Source: Alphaproteobacteria bacterium
Lineage (GTDB): Bacteria > Pseudomonadota > Alphaproteobacteria > Sphingomonadales > Sphingomonadaceae
Direction of reading: 5' to 3'
NCBI GenBank assembly: GCA_019239415.1
Contig: JAFAZW010000063.1
Location: 1 to 63,227, forward strand
DNA: 63,227 nt
Within the stretch, counting starts at the first letter, position 1. The number at the start of each line of letters is the position of its first letter. The notes beneath the pieces are model-generated. The model made no database searches. It worked only from the letters and a program-made list of their open reading frames with translations, and was not told the DNA's origin. Made by a program: the position numbers and the translations under genes. This document shows, piece by piece, positions 17,011 through 25,828 of this stretch.

Positions 17011-19263
17011 GTGAACGCGTCGGCGCCCATTTCCCACGAGACGAGACCCCGCTGGCGCCGCCGTGTGTCCGTCGCGCTCCACCGCAGCCGCTTCGTCCCG
17101 CTGCTGGAGATCGCCACCGTTCTGGCGCTGATCTCGATCGCGGTGACCAGCTATTGGCTCGTGCTCGGCCGCGGTCGCAGCGAGACGCTGCTGCGCCCGC
17201 CGCTGGTCGCCGCGCTGCTCGTCGCCAACCTCGTCCCGGCAATGGCCCTGATGGTCCTCATCGCGCGCCGCATCGCGATGCGGCGGGCAGCGGAGTCGGC
17301 GCTCGGGGGGAGGGGGCGGCTCCACGTCCGTCTCGTGGCCCTCTTCTCCGTCATCGCCAGCGTGCCCACTCTCATGGTCGTCGTGTTCGCCTCGCTGCTC
17401 TTCCAGAACGGCATGCAGTTCTGGTTCTCCGAGCGGGCGAAGACCGTTCTCGGCAGCGCGGAGAACGTCTCGCAGATCTACGAGCGGGAGCATATCCGGC
17501 GCATCCGCAGCGACGTCGAGGTGATGGGCGCCGACATGGTCCAGCGGATCAACGAGTTCGGCCTCAACAGCAAAGCCTTCGAGACGCAGCTCTTCTGGCA
17601 GACCGCCGTACGCCAGCTGAGCGAGGCCGCGATCCTCACCATCGACACGAAAGGCGTTCTGCACACGCGGGTGCAGTGGAACCCGGACAAGCGGCCGCTC
17701 GCCTCCGGCATGCCGATCAAGACGCTCGTCGAGCTGCCCGCCGGTCAGGTGCAGGTGTTCCAGCCGCACCCTGACCGGATCGAGGCGCTGGTGCGGCTCG
17801 ATCCCCAGGCAGCGATCTATTTCTACGGTGCCCGCCCCGTCTCGCCCGAGGCGACCGGAGCATTGGCCAAGGCGCGTGATGCCGCCAGCGATTATCAGAA
17901 GACGCTCGAACGGGGGCGCGCATCCCAATTCAAATTCAACGCGATCCTCCTCCTCGTGTCCCTGCTCATCGTCGGCATCGCGATCTGGGTCGCGTTCGCC
18001 GTCGCCGACCGGCTGGTGAGGCCCGTCGGGCAGCTCGTCGATGCGGCGCGGCGGGTGGGGAAGGGGGATCTGACCGCGCGGGTGCCGTCGTCGCGGGTCA
18101 ATGACGAGGTCGGCACGCTCGCCAATGTGTTCAACCGGATGACCGGGCGGCTCGAGGAGCAGACCGGGGCCCTGGTGTCGGCGAACGCCCAGCTCGAGAC
18201 GCGCCGCGCCTTCATCGAGGCGGTGCTGTCGGGGGTGACGGCGGGGATCATCTCCGTCGGGCAGGACCGCAACGTGCGGCTGATGAACAGCTCGGCCGAG
18301 GCGTTGCTCAAGACGCCGAAGGAGCGGGCGGTGGGGCGCCGGCTCGCCGAGCTCGCGCCCGAGCTCGCCGACCAGCTCGACAGCGAGGAGCGCGAGGCGA
18401 TCGTCCAGTTCGCCTCGCAGGGCGAACCCCGCACGCTCGCGGTCAAAAGAGTGAAGACCGAGAATGGCTGGGTGCTGACCTTCGACGACATCACCGAGCA
18501 GCTCCAGGACCAGCGCCGCGCCGCCTGGTCGGACGTCGCGCGGCGCATCGCCCACGAGATCAAGAACCCGCTGACCCCGATCCAGCTCGCCGCCGAGCGG
18601 CTGCAGCGCCGCTACGCCAAGGAGATCGGCTCGGACCCCGAGACGTTCGAGCAGCTGACCGGCACGATCGTCCGCCAGGTCGGCGACCTCCGCCGCATGG
18701 TCGACGAATTCTCCTCCTTCGCGCGCATGCCCAAGCCGGTGTTCCAGGAGGAGAAGATCGCCGAGATCGCGCGGCACGCTCTGTTCCTGCACGAGGTCGC
18801 GCACCCCGACATCGCCTTCACCCTCGATGCGCCCGAGCCGTCGCCGACCCTGGTCTGCGACCGCCGCCAGCTCGGCCAAGCGCTCACCAACATCGTCAAG
18901 AATGCCGTCGAGGCGATCCAGCAGAAACGCGAGGATGGGAAGGGCGCCGGCCCCGACTCGGTCTCGATCCGCATCGCCGAGGCGGAGGAGGGACTCGTCG
19001 TGGAGGTGCGGGACACCGGCGCCGGCCTTCCCGCCGAGCGCAGCCGCCTCACCGAGCCCTATATGACGACGCGGGTGAAGGGCACCGGCCTCGGCCTCGC
19101 CATCGTCAAGAAGATCGTCGAGGAACATTATGGCGGCATCGCGTTTGAGGATGCGGCGGGCGGGGGGACCCTCGTGCGCCTCGTGTTCGACACCGAAGCG
19201 CTCGCCCGGCTGGCCCCGGACGCGGCGGACTATCACCACGCCAGCAAGTCAGTGAACGGGTAG
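17011..19263 (+). CDS. ntrY: Nitrogen-regulation sensor kinase NtrY
   Basis: This is a 750-residue membrane histidine kinase. It has N-terminal transmembrane helices (about 30-55, 65-90, 110-130), an extracytoplasmic region to about 305, and a further helix. HAMP follows at about 330-385 (VRPVGQLVDAARRVGKGD), then PAS (AGIISVGQDRNVRLMN). HisKA has phospho-acceptor His515 in RIAHEIKNPLTPIQ. The HATPase domain has NIVKNAVEAI, DTGAGL and GTGLGLAIVKK. NtrY pairs with NtrX, whose gene starts 2 bp later. In other alphaproteobacteria the pair links nitrogen or redox state to metabolism and envelope functions. The start codon is GTG. Confidence 0.95.
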   Translation: MNASAPISHETRPRWRRRVSVALHRSRFVPLLEIATVLALISIAVTSYWLVLGRGRSETLLRPPLVAALLVANLVPAMALMVLIARRIAMRRAAESALGGRGRLHVRLVALFSVIASVPTLMVVVFASLLFQNGMQFWFSERAKTVLGSAENVSQIYEREHIRRIRSDVEVMGADMVQRINEFGLNSKAFETQLFWQTAVRQLSEAAILTIDTKGVLHTRVQWNPDKRPLASGMPIKTLVELPAGQVQVFQPHPDRIEALVRLDPQAAIYFYGARPVSPEATGALAKARDAASDYQKTLERGRASQFKFNAILLLVSLLIVGIAIWVAFAVADRLVRPVGQLVDAARRVGKGDLTARVPSSRVNDEVGTLANVFNRMTGRLEEQTGALVSANAQLETRRAFIEAVLSGVTAGIISVGQDRNVRLMNSSAEALLKTPKERAVGRRLAELAPELADQLDSEEREAIVQFASQGEPRTLAVKRVKTENGWVLTFDDITEQLQDQRRAAWSDVARRIAHEIKNPLTPIQLAAERLQRRYAKEIGSDPETFEQLTGTIVRQVGDLRRMVDEFSSFARMPKPVFQEEKIAEIARHALFLHEVAHPDIAFTLDAPEPSPTLVCDRRQLGQALTNIVKNAVEAIQQKREDGKGAGPDSVSIRIAEAEEGLVVEVRDTGAGLPAERSRLTEPYMTTRVKGTGLGLAIVKKIVEEHYGGIAFEDAAGGGTLVRLVFDTEALARLAPDAADYHHASKSVNG

Positions 19264-19265
19264 AC

Positions 19266-20654
19266 ATGGCGCTCGACATCCTCATCGTCGACGACGAACA
19301 GGACATCAGGACCCTCGTCTCGGGCGTGCTCGAGGACGAGGGCTATGCGGCCCGCACCGCCGCCAACAGCGCCGAGGCGCTGGCAGCGCTGGCCGAGCGG
19401 CGGCCGTCGCTCGTGCTCCTCGACGTGTGGCTGCAGGGCTCGAAGCTCGACGGGCTGCAATTGCTCGAGGAGATCAAGCGGCGCGACCCGTCGCTGCCGG
19501 TGCTGATGATTTCCGGCCACGGCAATCTCGACACCGCCGTCGCCGCGATCCGCCAGGGCGCCGCCGACTTCATCGAGAAGCCGTTCGAGGCGGGCCAGCT
19601 CCTCCACCTCGTCGGCCGGGCCACCGAGACCGACCGCCTCCGGCGCGAGAATGCGATGCTGCGCGCGCAGATCGGCCAGGAGACCGAGCTGACCGGCTCC
19701 AGCGTCGCCATCAACGCGGTGCGCGCGACGCTGAAGCGGGTGTCGGGCACCGGCAGCCGGGTGCTGATCACCGGCCCCGCCGGCGTCGGCAAGGAAGTCG
19801 CCGCCCGCCTGCTCCACGACTGGTCGAACCGCGCGCGCGCGCCCTTCATCGTCGTGTCCGCGGCGCGGATGACCCCGGAACGGGTCGAGGAGGAATTGTT
19901 CGGGGTGGAGGAGGGGGGCGAGCTCGCCCGCCCGGGTCTGCTCGAACAGGCGCATGGCGGCACACTCTTCCTCGACGAGATCGCCGACATGCCGATGCCG
20001 GCGCAGGCGAAGATCCTGCGCGTGCTCACCGACCAGAGCTTCACCCGCGTCGGCGGCCAGCGCATGGTCAAGGTCGACATGCGAGTCGTCTCGTCGACCT
20101 CGCGCCAGCTCGCCGAGGAGATCGCCGCCGGCCGGTTCCGCGAGGATCTCTATTACCGGCTGAACGTGGTGCCGGTGCACCTCCCCGCCCTCGCCGAGCG
20201 GCGGGAGGACATACCCGAGCTCGTCCACCATTTCGCCGCCCGCTACGCCGCCGAGCAACGGCTCGCGACGCCCAATTTCTCCTCGGATGCCGTGGCGGCG
20301 CTCCAGGCCTATGACTGGCCCGGCAACGTGCGGCAGCTCAGGAACGTCATCGAGCGGACCATCATCCTCGCCCCCGGCGCGCGGATCGGCGCGATCGAGA
20401 TCGACATGCTGCCGCCCGAGATCCTCAACGAGCAGGCGAGCCTCAGCCCGTCCGAGGCGGTCAAGGCGATCATGGGGACGCCGCTGCGCGAGGCGCGCGA
20501 GACGTTCGAGCGCGAGTATCTGAAGGTCCAGATCCGGCGCTTCTCGGGCAACATCTCCCGCACCGCGAGCTTCATCGGCATGGAGCGCTCGGCGCTCCAC
20601 CGCAAGCTGAAGGCGCTCGGGATCGGCGACACCCGGGGCGGCGGCGACGATTAG
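19266..20654 (+). CDS. ntrX: Response regulator NtrX
   Basis: This is a 462-residue regulator. The receiver domain has phospho-acceptor Asp53 (LLDVWLQG) and Lys in FIEKPF. The AAA+ domain has Walker A GPAGVGKE and Walker B GGTLFLDEIADM. A Fis-type helix-turn-helix ends the protein (GNISRTASFIGMERSALHRKLKAL). The GAFTGA loop that contacts sigma-54 is absent between EELFGVEEG and GLLEQAHGG. This fits my recollection that alphaproteobacterial NtrX does not act as a classical sigma-54 activator. It is co-transcribed with ntrY. Confidence 0.95.
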   Translation: MALDILIVDDEQDIRTLVSGVLEDEGYAARTAANSAEALAALAERRPSLVLLDVWLQGSKLDGLQLLEEIKRRDPSLPVLMISGHGNLDTAVAAIRQGAADFIEKPFEAGQLLHLVGRATETDRLRRENAMLRAQIGQETELTGSSVAINAVRATLKRVSGTGSRVLITGPAGVGKEVAARLLHDWSNRARAPFIVVSAARMTPERVEEELFGVEEGGELARPGLLEQAHGGTLFLDEIADMPMPAQAKILRVLTDQSFTRVGGQRMVKVDMRVVSSTSRQLAEEIAAGRFREDLYYRLNVVPVHLPALAERREDIPELVHHFAARYAAEQRLATPNFSSDAVAALQAYDWPGNVRQLRNVIERTIILAPGARIGAIEIDMLPPEILNEQASLSPSEAVKAIMGTPLREARETFEREYLKVQIRRFSGNISRTASFIGMERSALHRKLKALGIGDTRGGGDD

Positions 20655-20699
20655 GGCCGCTGGCGATGCCGACGGCGAAATGATATTGCCCCGCTTCGC

Positions 20700-20755
20700 C
20701 CCGGCCGCGGCCGGGACGGTACGCCGCGTGGGGCGGCTTGCGGCTTCGAGCCGCC
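20700..20755 (+). promoter_or_regulatory. Palindrome and nested hairpins in the hfq leader
   Basis: The 16-bp perfect palindrome CCCGGCCGCGGCCGGG lies at 20700-20715, followed by GGCGGCT/AGCCGCC at 20732-20755. The latter contains the alternative hairpin GCGGCT-TCG-AGCCGC. The second ends 4 nt before the hfq Shine-Dalgarno. The first may end ntrX transcripts. The second could affect hfq translation, which is inference. Confidence 0.4.
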
Positions 20756-20772
20756 AATAAGGAGAGTGGTCG

Positions 20773-21273
20773 ATGGCCGCCGACAAGGTCAACAACCTCC
20801 AGGACATGTTCTTGAACAGCCTGAGGCGCTCGAAGACGCCGGTGACGATGTTCCTGGTGAAGGGCGTGAAGCTGCAGGGTATCATCACCTGGTTCGACAA
20901 TTTCTCCGTGCTGCTGCGCCGCGACGGCCAGGCGCAGCTCATCTACAAGCACGCCATCTCGACGATCATGCCCTCCCACCCGATCGATCTCGCCGAGATC
21001 CAGCGCGCCTTCGCCGAGCAGGAAGGCAAGCGGCGGACGGGAAGCCTGCAGGAGGTGTTCCTCGGCGCGGTGCGACGGGCCGAGGAGCCGGTGACGATGT
21101 TCCTCGTTAACGGCGTCATGCTCCAGGGAGAGATCATCGCCTTCGACCTGTTCTGCATGCTGCTCCAGCGCGACGGCCTGTCGCAGCTCGTCTACAAGCA
21201 TGCGGTGTCGACCGTGCAGCCGGAGCATCCGGTGAGCTTCCACGAAGCCGAAGACCAGGAGTCGGCCGCCTGA
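20773..21273 (+). CDS. hfq: RNA chaperone Hfq, tandem two-domain form
   Basis: Hfq binds small RNAs and mRNAs through an Sm-fold ring. This 166-residue protein contains two complete Hfq domains in one chain. The first (about 8-72) has [20 protein letters not shown] and IYKHAIS. The second (about 91-155) has [20 protein letters not shown] and VYKHAVS. A linker of about 18 residues joins them. Both keep the proximal-face Gln and Lys-His residues. A ring of three such chains would give the usual six Sm units. AAGGAG precedes the ATG. hflX follows with overlapping stop and start. Confidence 0.95.
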   Translation: MAADKVNNLQDMFLNSLRRSKTPVTMFLVKGVKLQGIITWFDNFSVLLRRDGQAQLIYKHAISTIMPSHPIDLAEIQRAFAEQEGKRRTGSLQEVFLGAVRRAEEPVTMFLVNGVMLQGEIIAFDLFCMLLQRDGLSQLVYKHAVSTVQPEHPVSFHEAEDQESAA

Positions 21274-22580
21274 GCGTCTTCGATCGCGACGATTCCGACG
21301 AGTTCGCCCGCGGCGCCAAAGCAGTGATCGCGCTGCCGGAGCTCGGCCCCGCCGGCAGCCGCGACGCCGATGCGCGGCTCGACGAGGCGGCGGGGCTCGC
21401 CGGCGCGATCGGCCTCGACGTCGCGGCCAAGATGCATTTCCGCATCCGCCAGCCGCGGCCGGCGACCCTGTTCGGCTCGGGCCAGGTCGAGCAGATCGCA
21501 GAGGCGGTGGAGCGGGACGGGGCGGAGCTGCTCATCGTCGACGCGCCGATCACGCCTATTCAGCAGAAGAATCTCGAGACCGGCACCAAGGCGAAGGTGA
21601 TCGACCGCACCGGGCTCATCCTCGAAATCTTCGGCGAGCGCGCGGCGACGGCGGAGGGGCGGCTGCAGGTCGAGCTCGCCCACCTCGACTATCAGGCGGG
21701 GCGGCTGGTCAGGAGCTGGACCCACCTCGAGCGCCAGCGGGGCGGCTTCGGCTTCCTCGGCGGCCCCGGCGAGACCCAGATCGAGGCCGACCGCCGCCTC
21801 ATCCGCGACCGCATGGCCAAATTGAGGAAGGAGCTCGACCAGGTCACCCGCACCCGCGCCCTCCACCGCGCGCGCCGCCAGCGGGCGCCGTGGCCGGTGA
21901 TCGCTTTGGTCGGCTACACCAATGCCGGCAAGTCGACCCTGTTCAACCGGCTGACTCGAGCCGAGGTGATGGCCGAGAACCTCCTGTTCGCGACGCTCGA
22001 TCCCACCATGCGCGAGGTGGCGCTGCCGGGATTCGACAAGGCGATCCTCTCGGACACGGTCGGCTTCATCTCGGAGCTGCCGACCCAGCTCGTCGCCGCC
22101 TTCCGGGCGACGCTCGAGGAGGTCATCTCCGCCGACCTCATCGTCCACGTCCGCGACATCTCGCACCCGGATACGGATGCGCAGCGCGAGGATGTCGAGC
22201 ATGTCCTCAAGGAGATCGGCGCCGGCGAGGCGGCCGGGCAGGCAGTGATCGAGGCGTGGAACAAGATCGACCGCCTCGATCCGGAGGAAGCGGGGAGGGT
22301 GCGGGCGGAAGCGGTGCGGCGCGAGGACGTGGTGCTGCTCTCGGCGCTCACCGGCGAAGGCGTCGAGCGTCTGCTCGACTGCGCGAGCGAGCATCTGCGC
22401 AAGGGCGCGAAGCTGCGCACCGTCGCCCTCCCGGTCGGCGAGGGCGAGGCGATCGCCTGGCTCCACGCCAATGGCGAGGTGGTGTCGCAGCGCACCGAGG
22501 GGCTGGAGACGATTTTCGAAGTGCGCCTCTCCGACGCGGACTGGGCCCGCTTCGCGGCGCGGTGGGCGGCGGAGGCGTGA
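21270..22580 (+). CDS. hflX: Ribosome-associated GTPase HflX
   Basis: HflX is a GTPase that splits stalled 70S ribosomes. It has the HflX N-terminal domain, then the glycine-rich linker region [19 protein letters not shown]. The G domain has [13 protein letters not shown] and the NKID element, followed by a C-terminal tail. No ATG lies near the beginning. A CTG at 21270, overlapping the hfq TGA as CTGA, has AGGAG exactly 8 nt upstream and gives 436 residues. A GTG at 21324 would give 418 residues but has no ribosome-binding site and cuts into conserved sequence. CTG is preferred, with the start uncertain. Confidence 0.93.
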   Translation: MSVFDRDDSDEFARGAKAVIALPELGPAGSRDADARLDEAAGLAGAIGLDVAAKMHFRIRQPRPATLFGSGQVEQIAEAVERDGAELLIVDAPITPIQQKNLETGTKAKVIDRTGLILEIFGERAATAEGRLQVELAHLDYQAGRLVRSWTHLERQRGGFGFLGGPGETQIEADRRLIRDRMAKLRKELDQVTRTRALHRARRQRAPWPVIALVGYTNAGKSTLFNRLTRAEVMAENLLFATLDPTMREVALPGFDKAILSDTVGFISELPTQLVAAFRATLEEVISADLIVHVRDISHPDTDAQREDVEHVLKEIGAGEAAGQAVIEAWNKIDRLDPEEAGRVRAEAVRREDVVLLSALTGEGVERLLDCASEHLRKGAKLRTVALPVGEGEAIAWLHANGEVVSQRTEGLETIFEVRLSDADWARFAARWAAEA

Positions 22581-22594
22581 GGGGGCCGCGATCC

Positions 22595-22681
22595 GTCACC
22601 CCGCACTTGATCCGGGACCCACGTCGTTTTTCGGAACGCGATTCGGGAAGAAGGTGGATGCCGGATCAAGTCCCGCATGAC
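22595..22681. repeat. Palindromic repeat, family B, copy 1
   Basis: Imperfect inverted arms GTCACCCCGCACTTGATCCG and CGGATCAAGTCCCGCATGAC enclose about 47 bp in the convergent gap between hflX and mazG. It belongs to the same family as 55412-55495. It may also end both transcripts. Confidence 0.8.
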
Positions 22682-22696
22682 AGCTAGGGAGCGGAA

Positions 22697-23458
22697 CTAG
22701 ACCTTTCGCTTGGCCCGTTGCCAGAGCGTCTCGAGCGCTTCGATATCCAGTCCGTTCAGCGGCCCCTCCGCGATCTCCTCGACCTTGCGAAACCGCGTCT
22801 CGAAGCGCCGGTTGGCCTCGCGGAGCGCGGCCTCGGCGTCGACGCCGAGATGACGGGCGTAGTTGACGACGCTGAACAGGAGGTCGCCGAGCTCGGCGGC
22901 GCGCTCGGCATCGGTGGCGGCGCCGTCGATCTCGGCCAGCTCCTCGGCGATCTTGGCGCGGGGGCCGCCCGCGTCGGGCCAGTCGAACCCGATGCGGGCA
23001 GCGCGCTTTTGCAGCTTCTCGGCCCGCTTCAGCGCCGGCAAGGCGACGGCGACGTGGGCGAGCGCGCTCCGGTCCTCGTGACGATCGCGCTCGGCGGCCT
23101 TGAGCGTCTCCCAGCCGGGGCTGGCGGCGGCGTCGCCGAAGATGTGGGGATGCCGGCGCTCCATCTTCGCGCAGATGCCGGCGAGGACGTCGGCAAGGGT
23201 GAAGGCGCCGATCTCCTCGGCCATGCGGGCGTGGAAGACGACCTGGAACTGGAGGTCGCCGAGTTCGTCCTTCAGGTCGGCCATGTCGCCGCGGGCGATC
23301 GCGTCGGCCACCTCATAGGCCTCTTCGATCGTGTACGGCGCGATCGTCTCGAAGGTCTGGACGCTGTCCCATTCGCAGCCGCGCGCCGGATCGCGCAGAC
23401 GCGCCATGATCGCGGCAAGCTCGGCGAGAGAAGGGGCTGAAGTTGGCGAAGGTGTCAC
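22697..23458 (-). CDS. mazG: Nucleoside triphosphate pyrophosphohydrolase MazG
   Basis: MazG hydrolyses NTPs and dNTPs to monophosphates, a house-cleaning function linked to stress survival. The 253-residue protein has two all-alpha NTP-PPase domains. The first has GCEWDSVQTFETIAPYTIEE and the metal-binding E-x-x-D pattern in LKDELGDLQFQVVFHA. The second has KIAEELAEI and ELGDLLFSVVN. The start is GTG with AAAGGCGG upstream. It converges on hflX across a family B repeat. Confidence 0.95.
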   Translation of the reverse strand: MTPSPTSAPSLAELAAIMARLRDPARGCEWDSVQTFETIAPYTIEEAYEVADAIARGDMADLKDELGDLQFQVVFHARMAEEIGAFTLADVLAGICAKMERRHPHIFGDAAASPGWETLKAAERDRHEDRSALAHVAVALPALKRAEKLQKRAARIGFDWPDAGGPRAKIAEELAEIDGAATDAERAAELGDLLFSVVNYARHLGVDAEAALREANRRFETRFRKVEEIAEGPLNGLDIEALETLWQRAKRKV

Positions 23459-23534
23459 GCAACCGCCTTTCGCAATACAAAAGTGTGATAATACACATTA
23501 TGTAAAATATCGACAGGGCTGGCCGGAAGGCCCC

Positions 23535-24149
23535 TCACGGACGCAGCACCAGCGTGCCGCCTTCCACGCCCCACGCCGACAGCGACGACAAAAAGTCCAT
23601 GCCCAGCACATTGGTTCGGCCGAAGGCGGCGGCGACGTGGACCGGCCAGTGCGCGCGCCGGATCGGGCCCAGCTCGAGCCGGTCGATCGTACCGCTACCC
23701 GCCAGCACCATCCCGTTGGCGGTCTCGACCGGCACCGGCGGACCGCCGGCGATGACGACATGCGCGCGTGCCGCATCGGCCGCGCCCAGGCTCGTCACCG
23801 AGGCGCCGCTGTCGATGAGGAAATCGATCGTCTCGCCGTTCACGCGGCCGGCGATCCAGAAATGGCCGTCCTCGCGCCGCCCAATCCGCAGCGCCTTGCC
23901 GCCGTCGGTGGCGATTCCTTCACCGCGACTCTTGGCCGCGACATGGCGGCCGAGCGCCATGAACTCGTCCTTCAGCGAGAAGCCGACGAAGGCCGCCGCG
24001 AAGATCAAGGCCCAGGCCGCCGCCATCTTCGCCGTCTGCCCCCACGGCACCCGCCGGGCCGCCAGGGCGCTGCCGACGAGCACGAGCATGCCGATGAAAT
24101 AGAGGAAAGTCAGTGCCTTGTCCGCACCGTCTCCCACGCCGTCGCTCAA
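23535..24149 (-). CDS. Membrane-anchored retropepsin-like aspartic protease
   Basis: This is a 204-residue protein with two N-terminal transmembrane helices (about 12-30 and 42-58) and a C-terminal retropepsin-like domain. The active-site motif DSGAS lies at 113-117 (IDFLIDSGASVTSLG), with VLGMDFLSSL near the end, as in the TIGR02281 family of clan AA proteases. The substrate is unknown. The TTG start overlaps the stop of the upstream metallo-hydrolase gene as TTGA. Three genes (tatD, metallo-hydrolase, protease) form one coupled operon. Confidence 0.85.
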   Translation of the reverse strand: MSDGVGDGADKALTFLYFIGMLVLVGSALAARRVPWGQTAKMAAAWALIFAAAFVGFSLKDEFMALGRHVAAKSRGEGIATDGGKALRIGRREDGHFWIAGRVNGETIDFLIDSGASVTSLGAADAARAHVVIAGGPPVPVETANGMVLAGSGTIDRLELGPIRRAHWPVHVAAAFGRTNVLGMDFLSSLSAWGVEGGTLVLRP

Positions 24150-24922
24150 AGCGCGACCTCCATGCCGTCATGGGCCGGCGCGACCCCGGCGGGCAGCTCG
24201 GCGACCAGGGTCGCATAGTCCATGCTGTTGTCCATGTGGGTCAGCAGCGCCCTTCCCGGCCTGAGCGCCCGCACCCACTCCAGCACCTGGTCGAGATGCG
24301 GGTGGGTCGGATGCGGGCGGCGGCGCAGCGCGTCGACGATCCACAGGTCCACGCCTTGAAACGCCATCTCCATTTCCGGTGTCAAGTCGCTGAAATCGGT
24401 GGAGTAAACCAGCGTCCGCCCGCCCGCGTCGAAGCGCAGGCCCGCGCTCGTGATCGGCCCGTGCGGCTGGTCGAGGGTGCGCACCGATACCCCGCCGATA
24501 TTGATATGGTCGGGCAGTGGCGCGAGGTCGACGACCGCCGGATAGCCGTCCTTGCCGTCGAACGCGTAGGCGAAACGATGCTTGAGGCTGGCGAGCGTCG
24601 CCGGGCGGGCATAGCCGGACACGGGCCGGCCGCGGTGATGGTAGAGCTGCCTCAGATCGTCGATGCCGTGGCAATGGTCGGCATGGTCGTGGGTCCACAG
24701 GACCGCGTCGACTCCGGTGACGTTGGCATCGAGCAGCTGCTCGCGCAGGTCCGGGCCGGTGTCGACCAGGATCCGCGTCGCGCCATAGCGCACCAGAATG
24801 GCGACGCGGCGGCGGCGGTTCCTCGGCTCGGCGGGGTCGCATTGCCCCCAGTCGTTGCCGACCCGCGGCACCCCCGACGACGTGCCGCAGCCGAGGATTC
24901 GCACTTCCAGCGACGGCGTCAT
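24146..24922 (-). CDS. PhnP-type metallo-beta-lactamase-fold hydrolase
   Basis: This 258-residue enzyme begins ILGCGTSSGVPR and has the metal-binding motif THDHADHCHGIDDL (HxHxDH). Later ligands are in STDFSD and the terminal LTHMDNSMDY. The pattern fits PhnP-like phosphodiesterases, but without a phn cluster the substrate cannot be named. The ATG overlaps the tatD stop as ATGA. In-frame sequence further upstream lies within tatD and is not part of the protein. Confidence 0.85.
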   Translation of the reverse strand: MTPSLEVRILGCGTSSGVPRVGNDWGQCDPAEPRNRRRRVAILVRYGATRILVDTGPDLREQLLDANVTGVDAVLWTHDHADHCHGIDDLRQLYHHRGRPVSGYARPATLASLKHRFAYAFDGKDGYPAVVDLAPLPDHINIGGVSVRTLDQPHGPITSAGLRFDAGGRTLVYSTDFSDLTPEMEMAFQGVDLWIVDALRRRPHPTHPHLDQVLEWVRALRPGRALLTHMDNSMDYATLVAELPAGVAPAHDGMEVAL

Positions 24923-25695
24923 GACGCCACTTTCGCAAACAGGGTGCGGAAGTTGGCGGAGGTGCGGGCGGCGAGCTCCCCGAGCGGCAAAGTGCGCAAA
25001 GTGGCCACGAATCGTGCCGTATCCGCCACGAAGGCAGGCTCGCACGGCCTGCCGCGGTGCGGGACCGGCGCGAGGAAGGGACTGTCGGTCTCGATCAGCA
25101 GCCGGTCGAGTGGCACCGCCTTCGCCGTCTCCTGCAGGTCCTTCGCATTCTTGAAGGTCACGATCCCAGACAGCGAAATATAAAGGCCCAGCGCCAGTGC
25201 TTTGCGCGCGAAGTCTGCGCTGGCGGTGAAGCAGTGGATGACGCCGGCGAAGGCCCCCTTCCCCATCTCGTCGGCGAGGATGCCGGCGGTGTCCGCTTCC
25301 GCTTCGCGGGTGTGGACGATGATCGGCAGCCCCGTTTCCCGCGCGGCGGCGATGTGGGCACGGAACGAGGCGCGCTGCCGCTCCCGGTCGCTATGGTCGT
25401 AATAGAAATCCAGCCCGCTCTCGCCGATCCCGACCACCCGCGGATGCCGGGCCTTGTCGACCAGAGTGGCGGTCTGCACGTCGGGATGGGCATCGGCCTC
25501 GTGCGGATGGATGCCGACGGAGGCCCAGACGTCGGGCTCGCGCTCGGCGACGCCGATCACGTCGTCCCACTCGCTCTGCCGCGTCGAGATATTGAGCATC
25601 GCCTCGACCCCGGCGGCGCGAGCGCGCGCGAGCACCCCCTGCTGGTCCTCGACCAGGCCCTTGTAGTTGAGATGGCAATGGCTGTCGGTGAACAT
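24919..25695 (-). CDS. TatD-family DNase
   Basis: This 258-residue TIM-barrel metal-dependent hydrolase has the N-terminal H-x-H (TDSHCHLNY), the GESGLDFYY glutamate, His in IVHTREAE and IHCFTAS, and the terminal ETDSPFLAP aspartate. TatD proteins are 3'-5' exonucleases and deoxyribonucleases involved in DNA repair or turnover. It is the first gene of a three-gene operon whose members overlap by four bases each. Confidence 0.93.
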   Translation of the reverse strand: MFTDSHCHLNYKGLVEDQQGVLARARAAGVEAMLNISTRQSEWDDVIGVAEREPDVWASVGIHPHEADAHPDVQTATLVDKARHPRVVGIGESGLDFYYDHSDRERQRASFRAHIAAARETGLPIIVHTREAEADTAGILADEMGKGAFAGVIHCFTASADFARKALALGLYISLSGIVTFKNAKDLQETAKAVPLDRLLIETDSPFLAPVPHRGRPCEPAFVADTARFVATLRTLPLGELAARTSANFRTLFAKVAS

Positions 25696-25828
25696 TAGCG
25701 GGGCATGTAGGGGCTCCCGCGCCGCCCGTCATCCGCCATGTCGCGGCGCGGGGGCGGCCGTCGCCCCGAGAGCCGTCACGAACGGCATCGCACCTTTCCG
25801 TCCCGGCCATGTCGCCGCGGCGCGGACC

